A program made the translations under genes and the position numbers. From positions 1 through 64,000 of the forward strand of contig DJWN01000127.1 in assembly GCA_002440975.1 (NCBI GenBank): DNA of 64,000 bases. Reading direction: 5' to 3'. Below, piece by piece: positions 17,690 to 27,161 of the stretch (position 1 is the stretch's first letter; each line of letters begins with the position of its first letter). The DNA is from Bacteroidales bacterium UBA6229 (GTDB lineage Bacteria; Bacteroidota; Bacteroidia; Bacteroidales; F082). Under the pieces are notes generated by a model, which saw only the letters and a program-made list of their open reading frames with translations, made no database searches and was not told the DNA's origin.

Positions 17690-18532
17690 ATGAAACACAT
17701 TTATCTTTTTCTGATCACTTTGATAATCTCTGCAAGTACTTTTGCACAGACTGAAACTCTTGCAAAATGGACTTTTCCATCAAGTGATGTTGCCGATACG
17801 CTGGCTGAAGAAGCTAACGAATTTAATCAAAACGCTTTCCTGTCAACCATGGGTGGAACCGGAGCCATTGAAATGAAAAATGGTGAAACCACTAAAGCCG
17901 CTCAATGTAATGGATGGGATAACGGTGCTGGTGCCAAAGCCTGGTACATTCAAATTAGCACAGAAGGCCGCAAGAATATTACTGTGAGTTCCAAGCAGCA
18001 ATCCGGCAATAACGATCCCGGACCAAAAGACTTTAAACTGCAGTACAAAACTGAAGATATACGCGATTGGATAGACATTGAAAATGCTGAGATTTCCGTA
18101 GTAAACGACTGGACTACAAGTGCTTTAGTTGATTTTCAACTTCCTGAACCTTGTGAAAATCAGGAAGTGCTATTGATCAGATGGGTTATCACTTCAAACC
18201 TCGACATCAACGGTGAGGAACTACTTGAAAGTGGCAAAACCAAAATTGATGACATAGAAATAAAAGGTGAAGTTTTTACATCTTTAGATCAAATTGATGA
18301 CAAAAAAAATCCCGTAGATCTTTATTATAATTCTGACAATCAGATTCAATTCAAGAGTTCAATTCTAATAAAGCAAATATTACAGTATGATTTGTCGGGT
18401 AGAGAGCTGCAAAAAATTAGCATTGATGATTTTTCTGGCACCATCACAAACCAACAAAGACAAGGTATTAGCGTTCTTGTTTTTCAGGATCACCAAGGCA
18501 AAAGTTATGCTAAAAAAGTTTTAAACTTCTGA
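17690..18532 (+). CDS. Secreted protein with T9SS C-terminal sorting domain
   Basis: A 280-residue protein with a signal peptide (MKHIYLFLITLIISASTFAQ) and a beta-sandwich-like body (AWYIQISTEGRKNITVSS, DFKLQYKTEDIRDWIDI) reminiscent of carbohydrate-binding or DNA/RNA-endonuclease-associated jelly-roll domains; I cannot name the family. The last 80 residues (IKQILQYDLSGRELQKI ... SYAKKVLNF) are a type A T9SS sorting domain, so it is exported across the outer membrane and attached or released. It is last in the receptor operon and is followed by a strong terminator. Confidence 0.75.
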   Translation: MKHIYLFLITLIISASTFAQTETLAKWTFPSSDVADTLAEEANEFNQNAFLSTMGGTGAIEMKNGETTKAAQCNGWDNGAGAKAWYIQISTEGRKNITVSSKQQSGNNDPGPKDFKLQYKTEDIRDWIDIENAEISVVNDWTTSALVDFQLPEPCENQEVLLIRWVITSNLDINGEELLESGKTKIDDIEIKGEVFTSLDQIDDKKNPVDLYYNSDNQIQFKSSILIKQILQYDLSGRELQKISIDDFSGTITNQQRQGISVLVFQDHQGKSYAKKVLNF

Positions 18533-18609
18533 AGATTAAGATTTTTATATTTTACTTAAAACACTGATAATGTTGTAACTGTATAGCATTCGCTTCATCG
18601 TTAGATAAT

Positions 18610-18652
18610 AAATAAAGAGGCTGTTTCAATACCTGATACAGCCTCTTTATTT
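18610..18652. terminator. Bidirectional terminator between convergent operons
   Basis: A perfect 15-bp inverted repeat (18610-18624 with 18638-18652, arms AAATAAAGAGGCTGT and its complement) and a 13-base loop. T-rich ends occur on both strands, fitting termination of both the T9SS protein gene and the convergent receptor gene. Confidence 0.9.
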
Positions 18653-18673
18653 GGTAGTTAAACGGGAGTAAAT

Positions 18674-21568
18674 TTAGAAGTTATAGTTAATTCCTATACT
18701 TATTGCCCTGCCGGGTTGATACACTTCGAAAGGCTGATTTTCTGCTTTATAAGATTTGTAAACTTCGTTGAATGTTTCTCCAAGCAGATTGGATATTTTA
18801 AGGTCAATCATTGTTTTCCCGGATTCTCCAAGCTTCTTGTTAATGCTAAAATTCAAACTATGAAACGGTTCGACATAAATATCCGGGAAAAGCCCGCCAC
18901 CGACAATGGTTAAAGTAGAACCCTTCACATTGTAAAACATACCTGTTTCCATGCCAATCTTATCTATGCTGTATGTTAAGCCGACATTAATCACATAAGG
19001 CGACTGACCTGCCATCACACGAGATTTTTTTATTGATTCGCCCGTTTTTTCGTAGGTTTTACGCGAATTAAATTCTGCGTCAGTCATATCAATTTCTGAA
19101 TAAACCAGCGTCAGGTTTCCACTAAAACTCAGTGCTTGTAAAGATGGAGAAAGGAAACTCATGTCTTTGCGCAATTCGACTTCGAATCCAAATAATTGCC
19201 CATCGCCCACATTACGTGCCTGATATTCAGTACTAGTTTGTTGGGTAGGTATGCGAACCAATTCTATCGGTTTATCAAACTTTTTGTAAAAACCACTCAG
19301 GCTTATCATTTGCCCTCTTTCCAGGAACCATTCCCATCTGATATCCAGGTTATCAATTCTTGTCTCTACCAGATTTCCATCCCAATCGGGATATTTGTGT
19401 AAACTTCCATTAAAAATACGATTGGTTATCGGGTCGATAATCTGAGCATAAGAAAGTTCTTTAAACGAAGGACGTGCAATGGTTTTTGCGTAAGCTAATC
19501 TAAGGTTTTGATCAGGCGTTAAGCTATAGATAAAATTAATTGAAGGAAAAAAATCCATGGCATCAAGCACAATATCATTATCCAGATTATTACCAGCTAC
19601 TCCTCCACTTCCGGAGAACTCCTGATCGCGACCTGTATGTCGCTGCACAAAATCTTCCAACCTGACTCCCAATATGGATTTTAATCTGTTAACAGGCTGA
19701 AATTCAAACGATATGTAAGCAGTCAAGTTATTCACATTCGAACTATATTCATTTGAGTTTGGATCATTATTTCCGGTTTGATAATAAATACCATTAGGCC
19801 GGTTGGGATATAAATTTTGATCGTTCAGCACATCGTTAACATCAGAGCTTTCCCAGCTTTGTCCGGACGAAAACTGAATATCATAAAACAGGATTTCATA
19901 ATCTCTTATCTTGTAATTATGACTTCCTCCAAATTTAAGCTTTGCAGGGCTTTTTCGAATCACCAGATTTTTTGAGACATCAATTTTAGCGGTATTGTTC
20001 ACCTCATCCAGATAACGCCAGATACGTGAAGGATTGCCACCAGCACCTGCCATAAATAAGGTGTCGCGCTCCCTGTAAGTAAATGCTGTTTTTCTGATAT
20101 CCGGATCATCCGAACCTGACTTTGTTGGTGATATCCGCCAGTCGATTTCCCAACCGGAGTTACTTAAAAGATGAGTTCCACTCAATAAAAGATTTGTCAG
20201 TTCGCGCTGGTTATAAACCAGGTTATCCAGTCCGGCAATATAACCAGACTGACCAACGGCCTCACCATCGTTATCAATAAGAAAATGGCCGGCACTACTT
20301 ACCCCGTTTTGCAGGCGCATTACTGTTAACTTAAACTTTGAATACTGAGATTTATAGGCTATCCCGGCTAATCCGCCAATCAGAACACTATGTTCGGACA
20401 AGGCACCTTTTTGAATGGTGGCATAACGCATTTCATATTTTTCAGGATCAATAAATCGCTGATATTCACCGTAAACATTATTATCATAAAATTTCTGCTC
20501 TGATTTGTATGTCAACGAAAAAATATAACCTAACTTACGCGATTTTCCTTGTTTAGACATTATATCAATCTGATTTCCAATGGACAAGCTAAGGCCATAA
20601 TCTGCAAAGCTTCTTTGTTTTGTAGCACCAAGCGTTGGATTAAAACTTCTGACAAAATCGACCACCTCCTGCTCTGAGGCACCGTTATATGGTGTGGGAA
20701 TAGTTTTTCCTCTGGCTCCGTCAGGCAATGCACGTGTGCCGTCATCAAAACCTAAAAAGTCGGTTTTGCCACCTTTATAGGATAAGTAATCAGGATTGAA
20801 ATGCATATCAGGATTAAAACCCATATCAGCTGATACCGATATTGTTTTGGCTTCGGGAAAATCTTTGGTCTCAATATTGACAAGTCCTCCGGTGAAATCA
20901 GCCGGAAGCTCGGCAGTAAAGTTCTTCACAACCATGATATTGCTTATCAGATTGGTGGGGAAAATATCCATTTGCAAAGAATTGCGGTCAGGATCGAGCC
21001 CGGGAATATCTACATTGTTGAGTGTAGTTTTTGAATAGCGATCACCTAAACCTCTCACATAAACATATTTACCATCTTCAATGGAAACCCCTGTAATACG
21101 CTTGGCCGCTTCCACGGCATTACCATCTCCGGTAAGTCTTATTTTGGCTGATGAGATACCATCAAGCATGGAGGCCGATTTTTTCTTTACGGTAAGCAAA
21201 GCCGCTTCTGTCGTGCGGATTGCCTCGGCAGAAACAACAACCTCAGCTAACTCCTGGCTGCTCTCTTTCATGATCAGATTATCAAGCACAGTGACCTTAT
21301 TGGCGTCAACTACAACATTTTCCAACACTATGGTCTGATATGAAATATAGGACAACTGCAGCGTATATTTCCCGGGAGCAACTTCAAGAGTAAATTGTCC
21401 ATCAAGATCGGACATAGTTCCGGTTGTTGTTCCAACAAGAAGTACAGTAACACCAACCAATGTTTCACCGCTAAGGTCCTCATAAATGGTCCCCCTGATT
21501 TTTCCGTTTTGAGCCTGCAAACTCACAACTGAAATTATAAAGCTGATTATCAGAAAAATACGCTTCAT
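18674..21568 (-). CDS. TonB-dependent receptor with carboxypeptidase-like N-terminal domain
   Basis: A 964-residue receptor from the ATG at 21568, which opens the signal peptide MKRIFLIISFIISVVSLQAQ; the open frame extends 27 codons further but without signal-peptide character. Residues about 23-110 are a carboxypeptidase regulatory-like domain (GKIRGTIYEDLSGETLVGV), about 130-235 the plug (YVRGLGDRYSKTTLNNVDIPG), and the rest the barrel ending SIGINYNF. There is no SusD partner. It is instead preceded on the same strand by a beta-helix lipoprotein, across a hairpin at 21604-21636. Substrate unknown. Confidence 0.93.
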   Translation of the reverse strand: MKRIFLIISFIISVVSLQAQNGKIRGTIYEDLSGETLVGVTVLLVGTTTGTMSDLDGQFTLEVAPGKYTLQLSYISYQTIVLENVVVDANKVTVLDNLIMKESSQELAEVVVSAEAIRTTEAALLTVKKKSASMLDGISSAKIRLTGDGNAVEAAKRITGVSIEDGKYVYVRGLGDRYSKTTLNNVDIPGLDPDRNSLQMDIFPTNLISNIMVVKNFTAELPADFTGGLVNIETKDFPEAKTISVSADMGFNPDMHFNPDYLSYKGGKTDFLGFDDGTRALPDGARGKTIPTPYNGASEQEVVDFVRSFNPTLGATKQRSFADYGLSLSIGNQIDIMSKQGKSRKLGYIFSLTYKSEQKFYDNNVYGEYQRFIDPEKYEMRYATIQKGALSEHSVLIGGLAGIAYKSQYSKFKLTVMRLQNGVSSAGHFLIDNDGEAVGQSGYIAGLDNLVYNQRELTNLLLSGTHLLSNSGWEIDWRISPTKSGSDDPDIRKTAFTYRERDTLFMAGAGGNPSRIWRYLDEVNNTAKIDVSKNLVIRKSPAKLKFGGSHNYKIRDYEILFYDIQFSSGQSWESSDVNDVLNDQNLYPNRPNGIYYQTGNNDPNSNEYSSNVNNLTAYISFEFQPVNRLKSILGVRLEDFVQRHTGRDQEFSGSGGVAGNNLDNDIVLDAMDFFPSINFIYSLTPDQNLRLAYAKTIARPSFKELSYAQIIDPITNRIFNGSLHKYPDWDGNLVETRIDNLDIRWEWFLERGQMISLSGFYKKFDKPIELVRIPTQQTSTEYQARNVGDGQLFGFEVELRKDMSFLSPSLQALSFSGNLTLVYSEIDMTDAEFNSRKTYEKTGESIKKSRVMAGQSPYVINVGLTYSIDKIGMETGMFYNVKGSTLTIVGGGLFPDIYVEPFHSLNFSINKKLGESGKTMIDLKISNLLGETFNEVYKSYKAENQPFEVYQPGRAISIGINYNF

Positions 21569-21603
21569 GGAAATGAATCTTTTTGTAATTATTGAAAACC
21601 AAA

Positions 21604-21636
21604 GAACAGATCCACTGATTAGCAATGGATCTGTTC
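21604..21636 (-). terminator. Hairpin between lipoprotein and receptor genes
   Basis: An 11-bp perfect stem (GAACAGATCCA with TGGATCTGTTC) and 11-base loop lie downstream of the lipoprotein stop and upstream of the receptor ATG on the minus strand. The following bases are only moderately T-rich, so it may be a partial terminator that sets the lipoprotein:receptor ratio, or an mRNA-stabilising hairpin. Confidence 0.6.
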
Positions 21637-21684
21637 GATATTCAAGCACAAGTTTTTGAAAATACTTTCAATCGGGTCAATTAA

Positions 21685-23145
21685 TTATAAGCCAGCCAAA
21701 GCACCAGCATTTGAAGCCCATGTCCAACCTAAAACTGATACATTAGTTGTTGCAGCACCGCCAGCAACAATGCCGGCAGGAACAACATCGCCAGCCACAT
21801 AGTCAACTAAATTGGCCGCTGGAACATTGAGCATGATATTATCGAAAATAACACCAGTTGCATTAACCCTGTTTATTTTTTGTCCTTCTACAATGGCAGT
21901 GAAGTAAATATTTCTGAGGGTAACTATTGAATTGGCATCCACATTAATCAAATCAGCCGAATAGCGGTCTAATTCAGGATCACTGGCAATGACAATTCCA
22001 TTTTGAATGGTATGTCCGGCTTCATAAGAACCTTCAGGGCCATCCAACTCAAAATTATGATCTCCGGGAGCGATGATCACAAAATTATCAAGCGTACCAG
22101 CCCACGATTGGTCAGTATCGATGGCGTCATCACCGGTATTCCAAACCACAACATTTGAAACGCTTACAGTACCGCCAAACCATTCGATTCCATCGTCCTG
22201 GTTGGCCACTATTTCTACATTTTCAATAACTGTACCTGAACCGACCCCGCCAAGCGTTAAACCATTGATTTCGTTTCCAGCACCAATGTTCGTACCACCA
22301 TGACGGATAGAGATATATTTGATCACGCCAGAATTATCTGCATCATTATTACCACCATAAAGACCATTAGGATCTGAAGTAGGAATACCTTCAATCTGAA
22401 CCTGACTTACATCACCGCTTTCGTTAGAAGCAGAAATACGGGCATTCCCAAGAATAATCACACCACCCCACAAGCCATTCAAATCAGGATCGAGGTTGGG
22501 ACTGGCGATCTGTCCGGGAATAATTTCATCGGCCACTGTAGTGAAGATAATAGGGGCATCTGCTGTACCTTCTGCCATCAGTTTAGCACCACGAGCTACC
22601 AAAAGTGCAGTGGCATTAGCACCGGTACCTGCTTCGCCCTTAACTATGACACCTGGCTGAATTGTTAGTGTAGCACCAGCTTCAACGGCAATACGGGTTT
22701 CGAGGATATATATTTTTCCTGATTCCCAGCTTGTGTTTTCGGTAATATTGCTGTTGACACGGAAAACTGTTTGCTCGGCAACAACATTTACAACTGCAGT
22801 TGCATCATCCGAACGATTACTTTTATCAGCAATGCTTAAGGTTACAGATCCGGCTCCGGTTGTGTTGCCTGCAGTAAAACTCACCACCACAGTTCCAGAA
22901 GTGGCACCTACCGTACCATCAGTTTTTACGACAGCCTCACCATTGGTGGCAGTAACATTGGAAGATGCAAATCCATCTTCAGCATTATAAGTAAACGATA
23001 AATCAACAGTAGTTCCGGTTAATGCTTCGGTTGCATCAGGAGCAATAACTTTTGGAGCCTGTTTCACATCAGAATCATCATCTTTTTTACAGGATGAAAT
23101 GATTGCCATTGAAGCAATCAATACATACATCAGGAGTTTTTTCAT
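21685..23145 (-). CDS. Right-handed beta-helix lipoprotein paired with the receptor
   Basis: A 486-residue lipoprotein with signal peptide and lipobox (MAIISSCKKDDDSD). Residues about 30-125 form Ig/cadherin-like repeats rich in threonine and valine. From about 130 onwards are short repeated strands typical of a parallel beta-helix (AGATLTIQPGVIVKGEAG, NGLWGGVIILGNARI, DGIEWFGGTVSVSNVVVW, GDDAIDTDQSW). It is probably exposed on the cell surface and, by its position upstream of the TonB receptor, is likely the ligand-capturing partner in place of SusD. Acidic Asn/Asp-rich turns could bind cations. No catalytic residues recognised. Confidence 0.72.
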   Translation of the reverse strand: MKKLLMYVLIASMAIISSCKKDDDSDVKQAPKVIAPDATEALTGTTVDLSFTYNAEDGFASSNVTATNGEAVVKTDGTVGATSGTVVVSFTAGNTTGAGSVTLSIADKSNRSDDATAVVNVVAEQTVFRVNSNITENTSWESGKIYILETRIAVEAGATLTIQPGVIVKGEAGTGANATALLVARGAKLMAEGTADAPIIFTTVADEIIPGQIASPNLDPDLNGLWGGVIILGNARISASNESGDVSQVQIEGIPTSDPNGLYGGNNDADNSGVIKYISIRHGGTNIGAGNEINGLTLGGVGSGTVIENVEIVANQDDGIEWFGGTVSVSNVVVWNTGDDAIDTDQSWAGTLDNFVIIAPGDHNFELDGPEGSYEAGHTIQNGIVIASDPELDRYSADLINVDANSIVTLRNIYFTAIVEGQKINRVNATGVIFDNIMLNVPAANLVDYVAGDVVPAGIVAGGAATTNVSVLGWTWASNAGALAGL

Positions 23146-23354
23146 TTTTTTAGGTTTAAGTGATAAAATTTTTCTGCAAAAGTGATCTATTCAGATCATC
23201 CGGCTAATTAATGAAGCTTTACATAAATGTTAAGGTTTCATTAAGTTGAAATAACAGTAGCTTGACAAAGGAATATACCCCTTGTAAATGAACTTTTTGC
23301 AAGCCATTGAAACGGGTTTTCTTTTATTGCTTATTTTTACAAAAAGTTAAACCC
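23146..23354. other. Divergent intergenic region with no clear gene
   Basis: 209 AT-rich bases separate the minus-strand lipoprotein from the plus-strand CotH-type gene. It must hold both promoters. I find no convincing TTG/TAnnTTTG pair on either strand; near 23220-23245 there are two imperfect CTTAA-type repeats on the minus strand that might bind a regulator. Confidence 0.35.
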
Positions 23355-25595
23355 ATGAAAGTTCTAGTTCCTTTTCTGATAATTCTGTTTACATCTTATC
23401 ATTCAATATCTCAATCTGTTAATCCCGAAAAAGGCGTTGTTTATTGTGATACACTTGTGCCACGGATCGACATCGCCATTCATCCGGATACTTTAAACTG
23501 GATTTATGAAAATGTGCAGAGCGACATAGAGTTTCGCGCTTCATTTGTCTTTGATGACGGAAATGTGCGCGATAGTATTAATCCCATTGGATTCAGATTG
23601 AGGGGAAACACCTCGCGTTTTAGTCAAAAGAAATCCTTTAAAGTATCATTCAATACCTGGACAGATGGTGGCAATTACCACGGCATCGAAAAGCTCAACC
23701 TGAATGGGGAACATAACGACCCTTCGATAATGCGTGCCAAATTGATGTGGGACTTATTGCGAAAATGGGGTATTCCTGCACCAAGGGCAAATCATGTACA
23801 AGTATATATCAACGGTAATTATTACGGACTCTACATCAATGTGGAACATATTGACGAAGAATTTGTGGATTTACGTTTTAGGAACAAAGATGGCAATATG
23901 TATAAATGCCTTTATCCGGCCGATCTGGATTATCTGGGCAGCGATCCTGATTTATACAAACTCGAAGAAAATGGCCGTCGGGTTTACGAGCTCAAACGAA
24001 ACGAAGAAGCTGATAATTACAGCGATCTGGCAAATTTTATTTCCAAATTAAACACTAGTGATGATACCACTTTTAACTGCGAAATAGATCAGGTTTTCAA
24101 TACAACTGACTATCTAAAAGTAATTGCCGCTGATGTACTTTGCGGAAACTGGGATGGCTATATCTATAACAAAAACAACTATTATCTTTATCACAATGAG
24201 TTTTCTGATCGCTTCGAATACCTGATCTATGATGTAGATAATACTTTTGGGATAGATTGGTTCAACATCGATTGGACCAACCGCAACCCTTATCAATGGG
24301 AAATGGACGGCAACGAAAAACGTCCGCTATATACACGGATTATGGAAGATGATATTTTGCGCAGGCAATATACATGGATAAGTCAGCAACTTATAAATCA
24401 GATTGATCTGGATTCATTATTTCAATCCATGCAGAACAGGCAAGCTCTGATCGCTCCTTTTGTTGTAAACGATCCCTATTATCCCCTCGACTACGGATAT
24501 TCCTTCGATGATTTTGAGCACTCATTAACCGAAGTGATTGGTGCTCACGTAAAAACAAGCATATTCGGGTTCCTCACAAATCGATTCAGTACTATGCAAA
24601 ATCAGTTGGAAAACACCCAGGCAACTCCTTTGATCAATCATATCAGCCACAATCGGTTAGATGATAATCGCCTTTTTGTTGGTGCCTGGGCTGATGCGCA
24701 ATTTCCGTTTAATATTGATGCACAGTTAGTTATCGACGAAGATATCAGCGATAATGCTACAATGTTTGATGATGGATTACATGGAGATGGCGAAGCCGGA
24801 GACAAGTATTATGGTACAATTCTGGAAAACATCTTTCCGGAAACCAGTATTCTTTATCAAATTGTAGCCGTTGACACAACCAACCAAATCACTGTTAAGC
24901 CCTGCGACTATATCCATGTAAGGCCACTTTCGGGCGAACTGCCATTGCTGTATATCAATGAGTTTATGGCCGATAACGACAACTATATCGCAGATGAATA
25001 TGGTAATTACAGCGACTGGGTAGAGCTTTATAACGGAGACACTGAAGCCATCTTTCTGGCCGATTATTATCTTACCGATAAGCTGGATAATCCCGACAAA
25101 TGGCAAATGCCGGAGATTTTTCTGGAGCCGGGAGCCTTTATACTTTTCTGGGCCGATGACGAGGAAAATCTGGGCGAGAGACACACAAACTTCAAATTGA
25201 GCAAAGAAGGAGAAGCTATAGGTATATTTAATGGACTTGAAGAAGTGGTTGATGAAATTACCTTTAACGCACAAACTACAGATGTGAGCTCTGGGCGTGA
25301 AACAGATGGCGCCTCAAACTGGATCTTTTTTGTGCAGGCAACACCAGGCGAATCAAATAACCATAGCGTTTTAACTGATTTTGAATGGAATTATGGCAAT
25401 CTGGTTTATCCAAATCCTGTGGTTGGAAAAAAGATTTACTTTAACATACGCGACAAGTTCTATCTTTACGATCTGAACGGCAAACTCCTGCATAGCAGTG
25501 CACCCGTTGACTATTTAGACGTGAGTGCATTGTCACAAGGTGTTTACCTGATTAAAACGCAAAATTTTGGAAGCCAACTTATTCAAATAAAGTAA
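23355..25595 (+). CDS. CotH kinase-family secreted protein with lamin-tail and T9SS sorting domains
   Basis: A 746-residue exported protein from the ATG at 23355, which starts the signal peptide MKVLVPFLIILFTSYHSISQ. Residues about 25-370 are a CotH-type domain (GFRLRGNTSRFSQKKSFKVS, NWDGYIYNKNNYYLYHN, EYLIYDVDNTFG), related to the spore-coat kinase CotH that phosphorylates proteins. Residues about 535-660 are a lamin-tail-like domain (YINEFMADNDNYIADEYGNY, SDWVELYN). The final 75 residues (YPNPVVGKKIYFN ... GVYLIKTQNFG) are a type A T9SS sorting signal. It may act on extracellular proteins; no substrate is established. Confidence 0.88.
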   Translation: MKVLVPFLIILFTSYHSISQSVNPEKGVVYCDTLVPRIDIAIHPDTLNWIYENVQSDIEFRASFVFDDGNVRDSINPIGFRLRGNTSRFSQKKSFKVSFNTWTDGGNYHGIEKLNLNGEHNDPSIMRAKLMWDLLRKWGIPAPRANHVQVYINGNYYGLYINVEHIDEEFVDLRFRNKDGNMYKCLYPADLDYLGSDPDLYKLEENGRRVYELKRNEEADNYSDLANFISKLNTSDDTTFNCEIDQVFNTTDYLKVIAADVLCGNWDGYIYNKNNYYLYHNEFSDRFEYLIYDVDNTFGIDWFNIDWTNRNPYQWEMDGNEKRPLYTRIMEDDILRRQYTWISQQLINQIDLDSLFQSMQNRQALIAPFVVNDPYYPLDYGYSFDDFEHSLTEVIGAHVKTSIFGFLTNRFSTMQNQLENTQATPLINHISHNRLDDNRLFVGAWADAQFPFNIDAQLVIDEDISDNATMFDDGLHGDGEAGDKYYGTILENIFPETSILYQIVAVDTTNQITVKPCDYIHVRPLSGELPLLYINEFMADNDNYIADEYGNYSDWVELYNGDTEAIFLADYYLTDKLDNPDKWQMPEIFLEPGAFILFWADDEENLGERHTNFKLSKEGEAIGIFNGLEEVVDEITFNAQTTDVSSGRETDGASNWIFFVQATPGESNNHSVLTDFEWNYGNLVYPNPVVGKKIYFNIRDKFYLYDLNGKLLHSSAPVDYLDVSALSQGVYLIKTQNFGSQLIQIK

Positions 25596-25954
25596 GTAAA
25601 CTATTCAAGCATCAAACCATACAATCGAAGCTGGTAGTGCCTTGTAAAAATCGGGAGCTAAAAAATCAGAAGAAATAAGATGGTGCAATACGATCATTTT
25701 TAAAATTCTAAAGAAAAAAAATTCCTGATCATTAAAAACAACTTTGGATCAACCGAATTTTAGGTTTGAGTCAGTTTTCTCATGTTGAAAACGCTAATCC
25801 TTCAAATTGAAATTGACAATTAGTTCAGGTTGACTAATTGAATCTGATTTTTTTTTCGGCTATCAATACAAAACTTGCTTTTGGTTCGTTCTACTATTGA
25901 CTAAAAAGGTAATCATTAAGCATAAAAGCCTTTGTTGAAAAGGAGAATCCAAAA
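25596..25954. other. Gene-poor AT-rich stretch
   Basis: About 360 bases follow the CotH-type gene. I see no open frame with coding character, no clear terminator hairpin and no repeat; several T- and A-runs occur near 25850-25870. The minus-strand frame crossing 25916-26119 has no family character and is not accepted. Confidence 0.5.
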
Positions 25955-26080
25955 ATGAAAACTAAAAACATGAAACGATTCATTGCTGAAACCACCTTTA
26001 CTGTCGTGAAAGAGTTTTTGATTTTTGTCAACCTCGTAATACATCCAAAAATAATAAATTTGCCATTCCTCAGTGAATAA
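25955..26080 (+). CDS. Possible 41-residue peptide with a strong ribosome-binding site
   Basis: ATG at 25955 is preceded by AAAAGGAGAATCC, an unusually good Shine-Dalgarno for this genome. The frame encodes MKTKNMKRFIAETTF and a hydrophobic stretch EFLIFVNLVIHPKII, ending TAA at 26080, 16 bases before the DUF3078 ATG. It could be a small membrane peptide or a leader for the next gene. No homolog recognised; it may be chance. Confidence 0.3.
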   Translation: MKTKNMKRFIAETTFTVVKEFLIFVNLVIHPKIINLPFLSE

Positions 26081-26096
26081 AGAAAACCTGAACATC

Positions 26097-27059
26097 ATGA
26101 TCCGTTTCTTGCTTCCCATTTGGGTATTTTTACCCGTAATACTATTTGCTCAGCCCGATACCAATGAAACCGCAAAACCCGATACTGTCCGATACTGGAC
26201 TTTCACCGGAAAATCTGACCTCACATTTAACCAGCTATCACTTACAAACTGGGCTTCGGGTGGCGAGAGCTCAGCATCGGGAAAAATTAGCACCAACACA
26301 AAAATCGTATATAACAAAAACGATTTTCAGTTTGAGTCGGTTTCTAAACTGGCTTTTGGCATTGTTGGGTATGGCGGTAAACGCATCGAAAAAACAGAAG
26401 ATCGCATCGACTTAACTACCTCTGCAACGATAAATTCAGACAAAAACTGGGCTTTCTCTTCGGTGCTTTCACTTAAAACACAATTTGCAAACGGATATAA
26501 ATACCCCAATGACAGCACACTCATCTCCACGTTTTTCGCGCCCGGCGTTGTGAATGCTTCCATTGGCTACCGCTATAAAAAATCAGAAGTTTTCGAGCTC
26601 TTCCTCAGTCCGGCCTCCGGCAAATTCACTTTCGTATTGAACCAGGAATTAGCCGATAAAGGTGCTTTTGGCGTTAGGCCGGCCATTCTTGACACTAACG
26701 GACTGGTGATCGTGCCTGGTAAAAATCTCTTTGGTGAATTTGGTTTTAATGTGCTGGCCAATTTTGCAAAAGAAGTATCAAAGAATATCGAATTATCATC
26801 AACCTTAAACCTTTATAACAACTACCTCGACGACAACCTCAGCAACCGATGGAACATTGATGTGGATTGGGAAACAACGATAAATTTCACTATTAACAAA
26901 CGTGTTCAGACAGTGTTATTTATGCAATTGAAATACGATCACAATGTAAAACTCCCTGTTTATGATATGGTCGATGGCGAGAAGGTGCAGGTAGGTGAAG
27001 GCCCCAGACTTCAATTTAAAGAATCTCTGGGAATTGGGATAACCTATAATCTGGGTTAA
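26097..27059 (+). CDS. DUF3078 outer-membrane-associated protein
   Basis: A 320-residue protein with a signal peptide (MIRFLLPIWVFLPVILFAQ). The body matches the DUF3078 layout common in Bacteroidota: YWTFTGKSDLTFNQLSLTNW, ASGGESSASG, then alternating amphipathic strands (LAFGIVGYGGKRIEKTEDRI, STLNLYNNYLDDNLSNRWNI) ending GIGITYNLG, as for an outer-membrane beta-barrel. Function unknown. The ATG at 26097 is chosen because it opens the signal sequence; the frame itself begins eight codons earlier. Confidence 0.85.
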   Translation: MIRFLLPIWVFLPVILFAQPDTNETAKPDTVRYWTFTGKSDLTFNQLSLTNWASGGESSASGKISTNTKIVYNKNDFQFESVSKLAFGIVGYGGKRIEKTEDRIDLTTSATINSDKNWAFSSVLSLKTQFANGYKYPNDSTLISTFFAPGVVNASIGYRYKKSEVFELFLSPASGKFTFVLNQELADKGAFGVRPAILDTNGLVIVPGKNLFGEFGFNVLANFAKEVSKNIELSSTLNLYNNYLDDNLSNRWNIDVDWETTINFTINKRVQTVLFMQLKYDHNVKLPVYDMVDGEKVQVGEGPRLQFKESLGIGITYNLG

Positions 27060-27161
27060 ACGCTAAAATACTCCGCTGATTTGTCAATATAATCCTTGCA
27101 TCACAGTGGAAATTCGCTTTACTTTGCTCCAAAATATAATCCCTAACAAACAACTTATCTC

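Noticed and set aside
25916..26119. 67-codon minus-strand frame in the gap before DUF3078
   Set aside because: Weak start and composition; it overlaps the plus-strand small frame with a better ribosome-binding site.
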